A DNA stretch of 64,000 nucleotides, from positions 23,952,000 through 24,015,999 of the forward strand of contig JAVTVX010000013.1 in the NCBI GenBank assembly GCA_033439265.1, written 5' to 3'. Both the position numbers and the translations under genes were made by a program. This document shows, piece by piece, positions 36,703-49,476 of this stretch (positions are counted from its first letter, which is position 1; every line of letters starts with the position of its first letter). The stretch comes from Dillenia suffruticosa. Lineage: Eukaryota > Streptophyta > Magnoliopsida > Dilleniales > Dilleniaceae. The notes beneath the pieces are model-generated. The model was not told the origin of the DNA. It searched no databases and saw nothing but the letters and a program-made list of their open reading frames with translations.

Positions 36703-38976
36703 ATGAAGGTTGCCAGGGGTAAGGGGCCTGCAAAGAAGGATGCCAAGGAAGCGTTGAAGCCTGTTGAAGACAGGTCAGTTGGTGCTTATTTTGTTATGCA
36801 GATAGTTTTGTTTGTGTTTTTAGGGTGACCCCATGACATGCTTTCTGGTTTAATCTTGTCTGTGGATGTTGATACTGTGGTTACAGGTGGATTGTATTAT
36901 ACTTATACACCAAATGACTTTGTTTTTTTCAGAAAGGTTGGAAAGAGGAAGGCACCTATTAAGGCTGATAAAAGCAAACGACAGGCCAAGAAAGATAAAA
37001 AGGCCAAGAAAGACCCCAACAAGCCTAAGAGACCTCCTAGTGCTTTCTTTGTCTTCCTGTGTGTAATTGCTCTTTTTATGGTTTCAGTAGGACGAAGTTT
37101 ATTGCTACTTCCTTTGATAATTGTCCTTGATTGCCAATATCATGTTGATGGTTACAGGGAGGAGTTTAGGAAGACCTTCAAGAAAGAAAATCCTAATGTA
37201 AAAGCTGTCTCTGCTGTAAGTATTCAATTTCATTCTCTGCATAGTGTTTGGATCTATTATAATCCAAAGAAACTGATTTAGACTCCTGCATTGCAAAAGG
37301 TTGGGAAAGCTGGAGGAGAGAAATGGAAATCTATGTCTGAGGCAGTATGTATCGAATCTTCTTCATTTTGATATGACCAGCCAGGCTTGCATTATTCCCT
37401 ACATAAACAGGATTCGAGTGCATTGAATGTCAAATGTGACATGTTGATTTGGCTGTAGACATTCATTAGACTGTACCGTCATTTAGCCTTTTTGATCACT
37501 TGGCCTGTGATTTGTGGCCAGTTATTTGTGGCACAGTATTCAGTTTTGGCTTAATACTTGATAAATATTGATTATTAGGGTTCATATTTCAAAAATGACT
37601 AAATATAGATGTTAACTTCCCCAGAGAATGCCATCTAAAGTTTTCTTGACAGTCTACCAAACATAGGATCCTAAACAATAGTCCGCATTAAAACTAAATT
37701 ACTGCTATTTGGTATGTTGATTGGTCATATTTGCTATATTCTACTTATGTGGAGTATGTTGACTTACTTTAATAGGAAAAAGCACCATATGAAGCCAAAG
37801 CTGCAAAAAAGAAGTCTGAGTATGAAAAGCTTATGAATGCTTACAACAAGAAGCAGGTAAAAGCATAGTTTATTCACTCTGCCAAAGTAGAGGTTATTGG
37901 TAAGCTTCTTACCCGATGCCCTATATTTTTCCTAACAGGAAAGTGCAACAGACGATGGCGATGAAGAGTCTGACCGATCCAAATCTGAAGTAAATGATGA
38001 TGAGGATGATGAAAGTGCCGAGGTAGTATGGCTTATATTATCGTGTGCATGTGCATGCGTGTTTTCTTTGCTTTTTTTCTTCTACAGCTGTTGTTTTTGC
38101 AGCCCTGAGTAATTTCACTCACATCTACATCTCAGATATACCCATTTATGTTTGGACACATGGTTTTTAGTTTGGTTAGAATGAGAGGCATGACTTTGTG
38201 CTAAGAGGATTGTCATTACTGCTAGCATTATCGGGAATTGTTATTCCTTACAATTTCTGAATAAATCATCAAGGTTGGTCACTCAAAAGATTTTTCATTG
38301 GATATTTGAAGATAGAAATTATATCTTCAGTCTGGGATTTTAAAAATTAGATAGGATGGTACTTGAGAAAAAAGTAGAATGACACAGTTGGAAAAGAAAA
38401 AGTAGAAAGAGGGTGCAGTAGCTAAGTGGCACCGGAAGAAGACTCCAGAACTTATTGCACATGATATGCAGTATGTCCTATATATATATATATATGTGTG
38501 TGTGTTGAGTATAAGTCTGGTCTTGCATATTCTAGAGAGTTTTTATGATGCAAAATCTACCTGAATCTGTGGAAAGGGGAAGATTCATTGAATAGGGGAA
38601 AGAATATGAACTCTTCTTATTATAGTTCCATTTAGCCTAGTCTACCATAGGTCTTCAGTTCAAGTTCAAACTAAACACTAAGAGAATGAAAACGTTCTCA
38701 TGCTAAGTGTGGGTTCCTTTTGCTGCTTAGGCCAATGTAAGTACACTTGCTAGGTCAAGATCTAGGAGTTTCATTTGAATTCTTTCTGTTTCCAATTTAT
38801 GATATGCCCGTGTTTTGCCATAAATGAATCCCTTGAGCTTCTAATCTCTCTCTCTCTCTTTCTCTCAGCAATCTGTTTCTTAATCTTCAGATTTTCATTC
38901 TCGGCAAGACTAATACAAATTATGGTTTGTGTTATAGGAGGAAGAAGAGGAAGAGGAGGATGACGATGATGACTGA
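36703..38976 (+). CDS. HMGB1: HMG-box chromatin protein, HMGB1-like
   Basis: Seven exons (36703-36773, 36933-37058, 37158-37215, 37300-37344, 37776-37856, 37939-38022, 38938-38976) give 167 residues. A Lys-rich N-terminal tail (ALKPVEDRKVGKRKAP) precedes a single HMG box (about 51-124: DPNKPKRPPSAFFVF, EKWKSMSEAEKAPYEAKAAK). It ends in an acidic tail finishing in seven Glu and five Asp. This single-box, basic-box-acidic layout is that of plant HMGB proteins, which bend DNA and act as chromatin architectural factors in the nucleus. The N-terminus is closest to Arabidopsis HMGB1 (178 residues); the acidic tail here is somewhat shorter. Exon 1 ends in Arg24 and the box is interrupted by three introns. 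An in-frame ATG at 36640 could extend the N-terminus by 21 residues if the more upstream acceptor is used. Confidence 0.93.
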
Positions 38977-39714
38977 AATTGTAAACTTTGACCAAAGCAA
39001 TGCGGCTCATCAAGAGCAAGAGCATAGAATTTGGGACTTTGTATGTTATGACTCCTAGGAACTTTATTGTGGGTGTTGGAAGTAGGAAAAATATGTTTTA
39101 AGCCAAAACTGATCTATAAATTTGTGAGGTTGCCTATATTACACTGAAAGGGATTCTCTCTTCAGTTGATCGTAGTATCTCTATAGTCTTAATTGTGCAT
39201 GTCTTAACTTTTACAATGTTCTTTCTTAAAATTTCTATAGTCTTACTGGCACGCAGGGGTATGATTTGTTTCCACTTGGCATATGCGGTTGCATAATTAG
39301 GTGAGTGAATTTAGTGCTGATATTCCATGCAAGGATGCAATTGAGGTGCTTAGCATTTGTGCATGGTAAGAAAGGAAACCGGCCACAATTGCCGTGACTA
39401 AGGTTTTATTGTCCTTAATTTGCTTTTCACACTCACCATCGGAGATTGTGCACATGTGAAGAAATATCTATTCCCGGTTTAGGACTGGACTGGGACCGGA
39501 CCAGACTCGCGGTTTTAGTGCCAAGAAGCCCTGTACCTCGTTAAGGCTCACGTTGTAAACGGTCTAATTTCGGTTTTCTCACCCTTTTTTTTGTTGGAAA
39601 TACGTTCATACGTTTGTTGGGGAGGCTGAAAAAAAGGAGAAATCTCTATTGGCGGGGGAGAGCAAAAGATTCTCTCCCCAATGAATCCTGCGGGGAAAAA
39701 AAAAAGAAGCAGAG

Positions 39715-39753
<39 letters not shown>

Positions 39754-40439
39754 CTCCTCCATTCTAATGATATTGGGGAAAGCTGTGACCTTAGTTTCAA
39801 CCTTTGTTTCTTTCCCGAAAAATCTCTCGGTCTCCTCACACTCAGTCTTCCATCTTTCCCTTCTAGTCGCTCAATTACTCGAAGAAGATAATTTGCAAGT
39901 ATTTTGTATAGACAGAAGTATGAAAGCCTTCATCAAGATGGTAGAGAGAAATATATAAAACCTGGGGCGGCTTAGAGTTCCCGTTATGAACAAGGCCCAA
40001 AATATGTGAACCATCATTAGATGATTATCGATATGGGATCAATATCAAGATACTAAATTGTTTTAATCAAAATCTTGAACTCAATTTTTAGAATTGAAAA
40101 ATTAAGTACAAAAGATGACCGGTTACAATCAGGCCAGTCCTTCCGGGCCACAGCAGCCTGGGAACAGGCCAATGTAAAGAGACTATCACGCCAACTATCC
40201 CCCCCAGGGGGGTTCTTGTGGTGCCATGACCGCTCTGCTCTCTCCATCTAATTCGCGATAAAATACATTAATCTATTTTACCGTTGATAAAGAACTCCAG
40301 CAATCCAAATCACAAAATGAGCAAGAAAAGAAATTGATTTCTTCATCAAAAGTCCCAAGGAATTCCTCAAGTTTGAAGGCACCCCCCAGCGCATTGATAC
40401 AGAAGGAAAAAGAGGAACGGCATGGGAACCATGTGGCTC

Positions 40440-40620
40440 TGTAATTTTTCTCCTATGAGAATAGGGCACATTTGAGGTTATAAAAGAATTGCACCAAACT
40501 CTATGTAATGAAAAAATAAAATTTGAAAATATCCCTCTTATAATAAATTTTACAATATTCAAATCGAATTAATTGGATAAAATTCGAATGACTACAGATG
40601 AAAAACAAAAAAAAAAAAAA
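40440..40620 (+). mobile_element. SINE-like copy (family 2), plus strand, partial
   Basis: The 3' part matches the 34.3-kb copy: 'ttacaatattcaaatcgaat', 'taattggataaaattcgaat', then a long A-run at about 40607-40620. The 5' boundary is unclear and no target-site duplication was found. Confidence 0.45.
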
Positions 40621-40727
40621 TGAATTGCAATGTCTCACTGTGGGCCATAGCACCAGAAGCGTCAACCTTTCACCTGTAACGAGGGCGATCATTTTGCCCG
40701 TAGTACAGTGGCTTCAAGACCTTCACA

Positions 40728-40908
40728 TTTTTTTTTTATTTTCATTACCGATATTCAAATTTTCTCAGACTAATCCGATTCAAATATTATAAAACTCATT
40801 TTAAGAGTGAACTATTTCAAATCCTTTTTCATCATTCCTAAAATTCAAATTCGAGATTTTTAATTAAGAAAATAAAATACCCGATCACTTAACTAAAAGG
40901 AATTTAAC
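40728..40908 (-). mobile_element. SINE-like element (family 2), minus strand, with target-site duplication
   Basis: Read on the minus strand: an A-box-like 'tagttaagtgatcggg', a B-box-like 'aatctcgaatttgaat', the shared 3' part ('actcttaaaatgagtttt', 'gaatcggatta', 'aaatttgaatatcgg'), and an A-rich tail at the plus-strand left edge. Direct repeats tcaagaccttcaca (40714-40727) and tcaagaccttaaca (40909-40922) match at 13 of 14 positions. This is good evidence for insertion by LINE-type retroposition. Confidence 0.6.
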
Positions 40909-41485
40909 TCAAGACCTTAACAATGGCCAGACATCAAAACCACTAACCATTTCCCCGTCCCCCGACCCACAAAAAAAAAAAAAAAGCGACAGTTGAGTTG
41001 TCTTTATAATGTAATTGTAATCCTTCTTAATTGTATCCCCCTCATCACCCCAAATTTTGTTTATATTTCAAGCTAGAAATGAACCTCTAAAAAAAATAAA
41101 GGAAAATTAGTCCACATCCCCTTTGGCCACTCCGATATCAAACTTTATTCTCTACTCATCCTTTAGAAATGAAGTCAGAGTATCGAAGATAATCTTTTAT
41201 ACATGCATTAAAATTGAGAAATTGATGGAAATTTGTAATTGGCAGCTCATGACTCACAATCTCATCAAATCAATATTAACGGGGCTTTCTTTTTTTTTGG
41301 GGGGGGAGGGGGGGGGGTTGTTCTGGAAACATCATGTTAGAACCTCCTAACTATTACTGCAGACAAAGTATTTACAAATATTCAATGTTGCCTTGGACAA
41401 AAGAGATCTCACCAGAAACTACTGGAGAAATATATATACAACCAACGAAGAAATGTTATATACAAATCATTCTAGTCATTAGAAC

Positions 41486-44461
41486 TCACCAGTGGTGTGG
41501 ATCATAGGTGGCAAACATTGGATCTGGCACAACGAGAGGCAGCTTCTTAATATACATGAAAAGTCTTGCAAGATTTTCTTTTGAGACCAATGACAAGTCG
41601 GCAATTTCGCGCTTGTCCATGTAGATCCACAGATCACCAGAATTCACTCTTTTCAGACTATCACGACAGAAGGGGCATGATTGAGACCGTGCTCGCCTGA
41701 AACAATGAAATGTAAATCTGGCAGTTAGCAAACATTTGATTTCACCAAGTGATTTATGTGGCATGAGTGCCAAATCACCGTACGGGAATCATCACTGAGG
41801 TCAAGGAGAACTTTAACGATGGTTTGAGAAATTGTACAAACCAAGAATGCTCATTGTTATCATTGAAGGAAGTTAGAAACACAATTGGAGCAAAATTTTA
41901 GAACAGTCCATTACTGTGAAGGAAAAAGGAATAGCATGCCCTTCCTATGACAAAATAGATGGTCCATTTACTAATATTGTTAATTTGCCTTCATTATGCT
42001 CTCTATCCAGAATATATGGCCAAAGTCCCATTTTAAGGTTCGGGATGATTCCTACAAGTACCAGACATCACTAGGATAGTCAATTCAAGCCAGATAGAGA
42101 GACATGAAGACAAATAGAGTTGCCAATATAGTGAATCAAGTTTAGTTTATGATCAGTCTCTATATGAGGGAGAACACCAACAAGATTAGTTTTGTGAAGG
42201 ATGAAAAAGAACGCTATAGTGCACTGTAGGACTTTCAAATGGAAATTGATTTTTCTCGTCAGAATTGTGATGCCAACAACAGCATGGTGAGATTTATGTA
42301 TATGAACCCTGAGAGCAAGTAACCAAATGAACTTGAGAGGAGTTGCATTTCTTCCGAAAGTGGTCCTGTTTAGAGATAACACGTGGATTTGAAACCCAAC
42401 TGTTGGCATGCATATGGCATTCCCTCATGGCATTGCATTCATATGACCATATAGTGTCCAATACTGTTGTAGAAGTGTTGTAATGGGCGGGCAATGGGTT
42501 AAGTGGGTAAAGTGGGTAAAGTGATGTAATCTAATGTGGGACACATGAAAGGAACTTAAAGATGTATTCTTTGCACTGTCATTAAAAACACTGAAGACTG
42601 AAGAGTGCCCATTCATCTTAAAGTGTATAAAAACATGGTGTTGCTCACATACCAGTTCCGATAGCACTTCATGCACATGGAGTGGTTGCAATGGGGAAGA
42701 ACAACCTTGCTCTTCATCTCCATGCATATACCACATTCTTCTTCCCTCTCTCTATCTGTTTCTGAAAGCTTTCCCTTGTCCATATCGTTTTTCCTTCTGT
42801 ATTTGGTTGCCAAAAGTTCTTTCTGTTTTCTTTCTTCCACGTCAGTAATGCCTCTTTCCAGTTGCAATAAAGAGGGAAATATCACCCCTGTCCATTTTGA
42901 TTCTAAGAAAGGTCGCTGATGAAAGGGAGAAAACAAGAAAGGAATTCATGAAAACACACATAGAGTTTGATAATGTGAGCTTACCATAGAACTCTTTTAT
43001 ACTAGCTTTCCTTTCATGAATAGACATGGTGGTCTTGCCATCAGCATATGCCTGCAATGCAGTGTAATCACCCCCAATGAGAACAAAGCAACGCTAAGTG
43101 CTTCAGATTCTCACATTGCTAGAAGCACAAAGAACTAACAATTTATACGTTGAATGAAGATTACCTTGTAAATAAGGATTCTAATAAATCCAAGGGCCCC
43201 AGCAAGGTGGCAATCAGCCCATTGAATAAGAAAAAGAAACAAGTGAGCCACTGGACTGTAAGATAATCTCATCTGAAGACAGGCTCCATCGACTTCTCTT
43301 GGATAATCAGAAGCCCTGTATCTCACAAAAAAAAAAAAAATAGTACAATGTTAAATCATTAAATTAAAAGCATACAATTTCTCACAAAATGTAGAGGTTG
43401 TTTCTCCTCCCGTCAACTACAAATTTCATTACCAAAATGCAAATTTTCAATATGCATGCACAATAACAAACAGCAGCTTAAGCTCACAAAAAAATAAAAA
43501 TAAATAAATAAATCTGTGCACCTTCACATTAAGCAAGTGCACATATCTACATCGTGCATTGACCTAATAATCCTTAAACGCGCTCAGCTTGCTTGCCACC
43601 AGGCCTACCCGGAGGGGGGGGGGGTTTGCGCCCTGATTTTTAAATTTTTTTTTTTTGTTTTTTAAACTATAATATAATTTCAGAAATTATAACATATAAC
43701 CAGGAATGTTGATTGTCACACCAAAAACCATCACCATCGCTAACTTAGCTCAAAATGCATGTCGTACTTCGACCAGATATATAAATTTCTTGTTTTCCCC
43801 ATTGCTTAGCACCGACAGAAATGGCAGCATATATAGACATTTCTGGGTCATGTTAACATTTCAGTCATGTATAAGCAAAAGGCACCTGTGATAAAACCGT
43901 CCACCACCTTGCAAAACTCACCCAAATTTTCAATTTTCAATTTTTTTCAATTATATTATTATTCCACCTCCACGCATTCGCTAGGAAAATGCAAATTCCA
44001 AACAAAGGGACTTTACATAACTATACCAACCCAACATAGTGGCAATGGAAACCAAATGGGAAGGGAAGTGGGTGTTTGGTAAAGCATACCAAAGATCAGA
44101 TTAAGCAAAAGAAAGAATTAAAACCCAAACAAGGATTCAAAGTGATGAGACAATATTCTGCAACACAAGGGACAAACTCATGAACAGAATTGAGGAAAAA
44201 AATGTATAAACCAAAAACAATAAAGTAACACATTGATGGTTCAAAAGAAAAAAAGGGCATTTAGAACCACAGAATCAAGAATTACACACCCTAAAATTTA
44301 CCGATTTCTCAATAAAAGTATCGAATTTCTTCCACAAAAGCTACTTTACTTCCCTCCAAAAACAGAGAAGTCCTCAAACTCTCAAGAGTTTGATGGACTT
44401 GATTAAAAAGTTTCATAGAGTAATTAAAGAGATGAGCGAATTCAACCATTCAAATTAGAAA

Positions 44462-44512
<51 letters not shown>

Positions 44513-44581
44513 GGACAGAGTATTGGCATGTTGAATATCGGCTTCAAGTGCTTTCAAGGAATCTTTGAATGACTTCCTCAT
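41486..44581 (-). CDS. AIRP2: RING-type E3 ubiquitin ligase, AIRP2-like
   Basis: Five minus-strand exons (44581-44517, 43315-43165, 43051-42985, 42887-42653, 41696-41486) give 242 residues, the length I recall for Arabidopsis AIRP2. The N-terminal region (MRKSFKDSLKALEADIQHAN; QMRLSYSPVAHLFLFLIQW) is specific to this family. It is followed by ITDVEERKQKE and a C3HC4 RING with ligands C146, C149, C161, H163, C166, C169, C180 and C183. The tail ends DPHHW. AIRP2 is a cytosolic E3 ligase that promotes abscisic-acid and drought responses in Arabidopsis; that role is carried over from the family. The start is the family-conserved MRKS; another ATG lies 21 codons upstream in frame but lacks conservation. 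A (GA)23 tract abuts the exon-1 donor. Confidence 0.94.
43590..43800 (+). repeat. G-run/C-run dispersed repeat copy in AIRP2-like intron 1
   Basis: It contains 'ccggaggggggggggtttgcgccctg', a T-run, 'ttcagaaattataac' and a right part ending near 'ttccccattgcttagcaccg'. The order of parts matches the copies near 24.0 and 62.8 kb. It sits in the 1.2-kb first intron. Confidence 0.45.
44466..44511. repeat. (GA)23 microsatellite abutting AIRP2-like exon 1
   Basis: A perfect GA tract of 46 bp. In the transcript it is (CU)n beginning 5-6 nt after the 5' splice site of intron 1. It is a potentially polymorphic marker. Confidence 0.85.
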
Positions 44582-44925
44582 GGGTTTTTCTCCGTCTTTC
44601 TGTAACAAATTCCCATCCAACAATCTCTCTCCGAACGAAACCAATCAAAACCCCCCAAAACTCTCTCTCTCTGTTGAAAAAAATATAAAAACACCCTACC
44701 TCGACTCTCAAAACCACACCCGCGAAAAAGCTAAATAAGGATGACCAGAGAAAGCTGAACCCCTCTCGACTCTTCGTCAATCGAGACTCTCTATATCTCT
44801 CTCTCTCTCTCCCCAAATTCCCAGTAGGAGTACAGAGAAAGCCCTCGAAGAGAAAAGGCGTTGAGCGAAGGGAATTATGCAGCGTTTGTGTAACAAATTT
44901 GTTTTCCTCAAAATTTCTGCAGTTG

Positions 44926-44960
<35 letters not shown>

Positions 44961-45053
44961 TGTGTGTGTGTGTGTGATGTTTGGCTCTGCAAGCACGCGT
45001 CAGCAATCGGTATCAGCTGCTATAAATCAATGTCCACTCAACTCTCTTCTCTC

Positions 45054-45162
45054 CCTCCACTTTTACCATTTTTGCTTTCATCATCCACCCTCCACCTTTA
45101 CCATTTTTGCCCTTTAATCATCCGCCCTCCACTTTTACCATTTTTGCCCTTTAATCATCCAC
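45054..45162. repeat. Three-copy ~36-bp minisatellite
   Basis: Units start at 45054, 45089 and 45126, each beginning cctccac(c/t)tttaccattt and ending 'catcc(a/g)c'. The units differ by a few substitutions and a 2-bp length change. Confidence 0.8.
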
Positions 45163-46753
45163 AAATTCAAAACCATTGCCCCTTTCTTTCGCCCACCGAA
45201 ACACACCCACAGGTTTTCACGCATTTTGTTTCCTATTTATCTATTTCGAAATTTACCCTTTTTTGGTTAATATTTTTTCTTTTATTATTTGTAAAATTAT
45301 TTATTTATTAAGATAATTTATATATAAGTTAAAATTTAAATATTACCCACTATACACTTTATCACTAATTACATATATATTCGACTTGTCTCACACCCAC
45401 AGAGTTCGATCCGATCCATACCCACAGAATAATAGATGAAGTTTTCAGAAATATGAGACAAAAATGAAATTTTCTAGTTGATCTTTCCCTTTCCCCCCCC
45501 CCCCTTTAAATATGTCTACAATCAGAGCAAACATCTGTGAATTGCAACATTCTAATATCCCCCCCCCCTCATATTGGAAAAGGGGGGAGAATTAGAATAA
45601 CATACAAGAAAATAGAAACATTTTCTCATTCAGTAAACTACTAAATAAATAATTAAAAGGAATTTTAGGAAAAATAATATTCTTAGGTACTGTTTGAGGG
45701 GTTTTGTAATTTGGTCTTTCGGATGTGGCAATGAAGTGAGAAAGAGATGTGTTGACGCGTTGCAGACATGCACCATTTTGAATCAGGGCAGCTGGTGGCT
45801 ATGTGGAGCCCACGGCAGACCGGTAGTTAGATGACATGGTCATTTCCCTGGTCCCACCACTTGGTGGAGGGTCTGTTGGCCCTGCCGATATGATATAGAC
45901 ATTTCCTTTTTCCTTTCGAAATTGTAGATAGAAAGAAGGGAATAGTCTACTTCTCAACTAATTATACTTATATTTCATATTAAATCATACCCATCAAAAT
46001 TTCAAATTGACTTAAATATTTTGATGGAATGGTAGGCTTCTTTCTTTTAATAATGACTCAATTTCAACCCCAACCAATTTTTCCTAACAATAATGCCAAA
46101 AAAAATATTAAATAAATTAAAGACCAAACAAACTGGAATTAGAACTTATGCAGTGATTGAGTTCAGAAAATTTTAAAAATATTTTACTCGAGGTAAAATG
46201 ATTAAAAATAGTTTATAAATAAGTTGACATTGGAGATGATTTCAAAATGAAGATTATTTATATTTTTAACAAAATAATTATAATTTTTTTTCAACTAAAT
46301 GAAAGTATTTTCGAAATATCAACGGTTGAGGTTGAAGTGAAGTGACTAAATGAATTAAATATTGACAAAAGTGGTGGGGGGTCATAGGGTAAAAATACAT
46401 ACAAAAGATAAGGCTCATTTCATGGCACTTCCTATTTAAAAATATCTTATCTGATTCAGGGTTTTCTCTATTTCATCCCCACCCCCCCCCCTCCCCGCCG
46501 GGCCCCTTGCTTATCATTTTTCATTTTTACAAGTAACGGTCAAACTTTTTAATATACAAGGTATTCTAATATTAGAGAAATAAATATTGAGAAAAAATTT
46601 ATAAAGATTTATTAAAAATAAAATAGAACGAAAAGCAGAACAGGATAATTCTTATGATTTTTATGAAATAAACGAACTTTTAAAGAATTTTAACACGATA
46701 ATTTTAGGACTTTTAACGATAATTTTGAAAATAAAATTTAATAAAATATCAAC

Positions 46754-46787
<34 letters not shown>

Positions 46788-47874
46788 GAATTTAAAAATA
46801 AATTTTTGCATCAAAAACTTGCCTTAGCCACTGCTTTACCCATAATTTGTAAATAATCTCTAACTTTAACATATTAAATTTTTGTAAATAATATTTTGTG
46901 ACAGATATTATAAACTTATACAGATTTTTTTTTTTTTTTTTTTGGTATTCTTGAACTTTGTTAATGTGCTTGATCTATAAGCTATGATGATCTTCTTTGT
47001 GAACTTGAACAATGGAAACGTCAGTGTGCATACCCCAAAAGAGACCCACTCAAAACAGGACTAAAGGTGGGCATTGTTTTTTCTACCCCCCTTAAGTCCT
47101 TTTCTTCCTCATCTTGGTATTCATCCATTTGTCATGAACTCCAGACCTTCAAATTTTCTTAATGAAGATACTAGGGTTAACTCATCCGATAGTCAACAAT
47201 AACTATATATTCTCATTGCCAAAAGATAATGATTGACAATATTCCCCCAAAAAATAATTTAACTATCAAAATGGGAGAGATGGTAAGATAAGGAGAAAAA
47301 GATAAGATAGGATTCGATGGAAATTATATACTGTAGGCTTAAGGAAGGGTCAAGAAGTTACTAGCAGGAACTTCTTAGATTGGTAATGACAAAAAACGTA
47401 AATAACAAAAGTTAACAAGAACAAGCATCGGGACAAATCCGAATGTTGAATTTGATCATGCACGCTATTAAATAATAATAACAAATGAAGTCTTGAACGA
47501 TACATGGAAAGAGACATTTGATTTGTGTTGATTCGGAAGATTTGTTCTCCCAAGCATTCAAACTTGAGCGAGCTTGCCACTTCCAGTGTAAACATGCAGA
47601 CAAATTTCTCTGAGCGAAATTCAAGCTTGAACCCACCCAATGGTGGAGCCAGGTTTGGGCAAAATTGATAAGCCATCTCTTTAAATGTGTTCATCAAGAG
47701 AGAATCGCTATCATACACATGACCAATTTTTATTTGATTATGATGGGCTAGCCTATGGTCAAGGATGATTAAAACCTAATCTGTTTTGATTCAATAGAGT
47801 GAGAAGCAACCCTTTGCCTGTAGGCACAGAGACAATGGATTCAGACTTGCAGAGGCTTTCTGACAAGCAGAGCT

Positions 47875-47892
47875 CGTGTGTGCGCGCGCGCG

Positions 47893-47932
<40 letters not shown>
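47875..47932. repeat. Compound TG/CG/TG/GA microsatellite
   Basis: A run of (TG)n, (CG)n and (TG)n followed by about 16 GA units. The alternating TG/CG part is a potential left-handed (Z-DNA) sequence. It is intergenic, with no gene link visible. Confidence 0.8.
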
Positions 47933-47936
<4 letters not shown>

Positions 47937-49476
47937 ATACTACTGAACATCCAGAAGCGGGAACTCATTTCAAGGACAAGCTATGATGACTCAAAATGGT
48001 TTGATAGGCCGCTTTGAGGAAGGAAAGCAGGATTTTATGACTTTAAGGCAACAGACACAAAATAATTTATAAGAGTTTGCTAATCCCAACATCAAAAGAG
48101 GCTCCTCATTTTGACTTAGCCAGAAGGAACCTGGCCAATCATCTGCTGCTACTGGGCATTCAACCTCTTAAAATATCAAAACCATTCAATTATTGACCTT
48201 TTCAAATATCTCAGCCCTATCCATTCAGTGAAGCAGTGAGATATTCTACAGTAAACTAAGAAATCTCTGTGCTTGTGTGTGTAAAACTCCTGAAAACCAA
48301 GCATTAGCACGGAAAAAGAGACTCAAACCATTTATTTTTCCCCAGCACTGATCCCAACAGCACAGCTACTATCTTCTGCATAAATTCAGCCAATGTTCTT
48401 AATAGAACTTATAATGATCATCAATCATCGTGCTCACATTCTTTTCATAGGCTATGAAGATTTAGGATAATCGTTTCTTCAAGGAAAGGTCCAAAATAGT
48501 AATGAGACACCTTGGACAGAACAATACCCGCAACAACTATTCTAGATCAAAGCCAGTAGCAGAAGTGTGTCATCATCCTGATGTTTAACAAATATGTAAG
48601 ATGTAGAAATACAAAGTTTTAAAGCACAATGCACTTAAATTTAACAATTTAGCTAGGATATGGAGATTGTAAATTGTTGTGAGTTACAAGAAGAGAATTA
48701 CAAGACAACAACAAGCATATGGAAAGATACTCATCCTGAGCGCAGAAAAAATTACTGATACCAAGAAAACAGAAGAAAAAAGAGCAGCAGCAAACACTTA
48801 AACAACATCAAATCATAAATGTTTACTAGAATTATTTTTGCCACGCTTCGGGGTACTGCAGTTCTAGTTGTCCCTGAAACTATCATCTCCAAATTGTTTG
48901 ATTGACTCTAGAGAATTCAGATGTAGGAAAAGGTAATGAAAATGAATGATATGACCTCAAACCACCATCTTATATACAGCAACTTCAAAGGATTTAGTCC
49001 ACAAAATCTCCAAGCGTCAACAACAAAACATAGCACAATGGACAGGTTACCATCTGATTCATTTTTCAAAATATTTCTCATGCCAACACAGACTTCTGAA
49101 GCCCTGCTCCATTTGCAACATCCCAAGAACAGTACATAAATTTACATATTGATTGCTCATGAATTCCTTGTCTTATAGCTTTTAAAGATAGTAAATAATC
49201 ATGGGATACGAGTCTTAATGCTGCAAACTATAAAGTTGTGATATCAGCAGTTATATTCTCTCAAAATTTTCATGCATGCGCTACTCCATAGAATCACTTC
49301 AAAAACGGCATCCAAACAATTCATAAGGTGCACTCTCTAAGATGATTTACGTAATCGTTTTTTACTAATTGAATAAGAAATCATAGGCCTTTGACTGGGT
49401 TCCAAAATGTGGCCATAGTCCTGCTTAACTATCCTTTTTACACATTAAGAAAAACTTCACGAGTTATTTATCGTCC

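Larger units (their letters stand above)
38977..41485. other. Convergent interval between HMGB and AIRP2-like genes, rich in old insertions
   Basis: It begins with the HMGB 3' UTR (about 38977-39250). A (CT)n tract lies at 39717-39748 inside a short plus-strand frame (39614-39958) that looks like a promoter/leader fragment rather than a gene. Two SINE-like copies follow (about 40440-40620 and 40728-40908). G-runs occur at 41300-41320. No additional gene is recognised. Confidence 0.45.
44582..49476. other. Long intergenic interval, repeats and simple sequence only
   Basis: It begins with the AIRP2-like leader and promoter. GA/TG simple repeats lie at 44930-44976 and a three-copy minisatellite at 45054-45162. 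C-runs occur at about 45493, 45560 and 46487, and a (TA)n tract at 46755-46784. A mixed TG/CG/GA tract is at 47875-47932. The longest frame (47350-47718, minus, 122 residues) is not recognised and has no splice context that I can support. The 3' flank of the cis-prenyltransferase gene occupies the end. Confidence 0.45.

Noticed and set aside
39614..39958. 114-residue plus-strand frame
   Set aside because: It runs through a (CT)n tract that supplies a poly-Ser/Leu stretch. The surroundings look like a leader or promoter fragment, and no similarity is evident.
47350..47718. 122-residue minus-strand frame
   Set aside because: No recognisable domain, no supporting splice partners, and AT-rich intergenic surroundings. 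It may be a repeat remnant, but I cannot support a gene.
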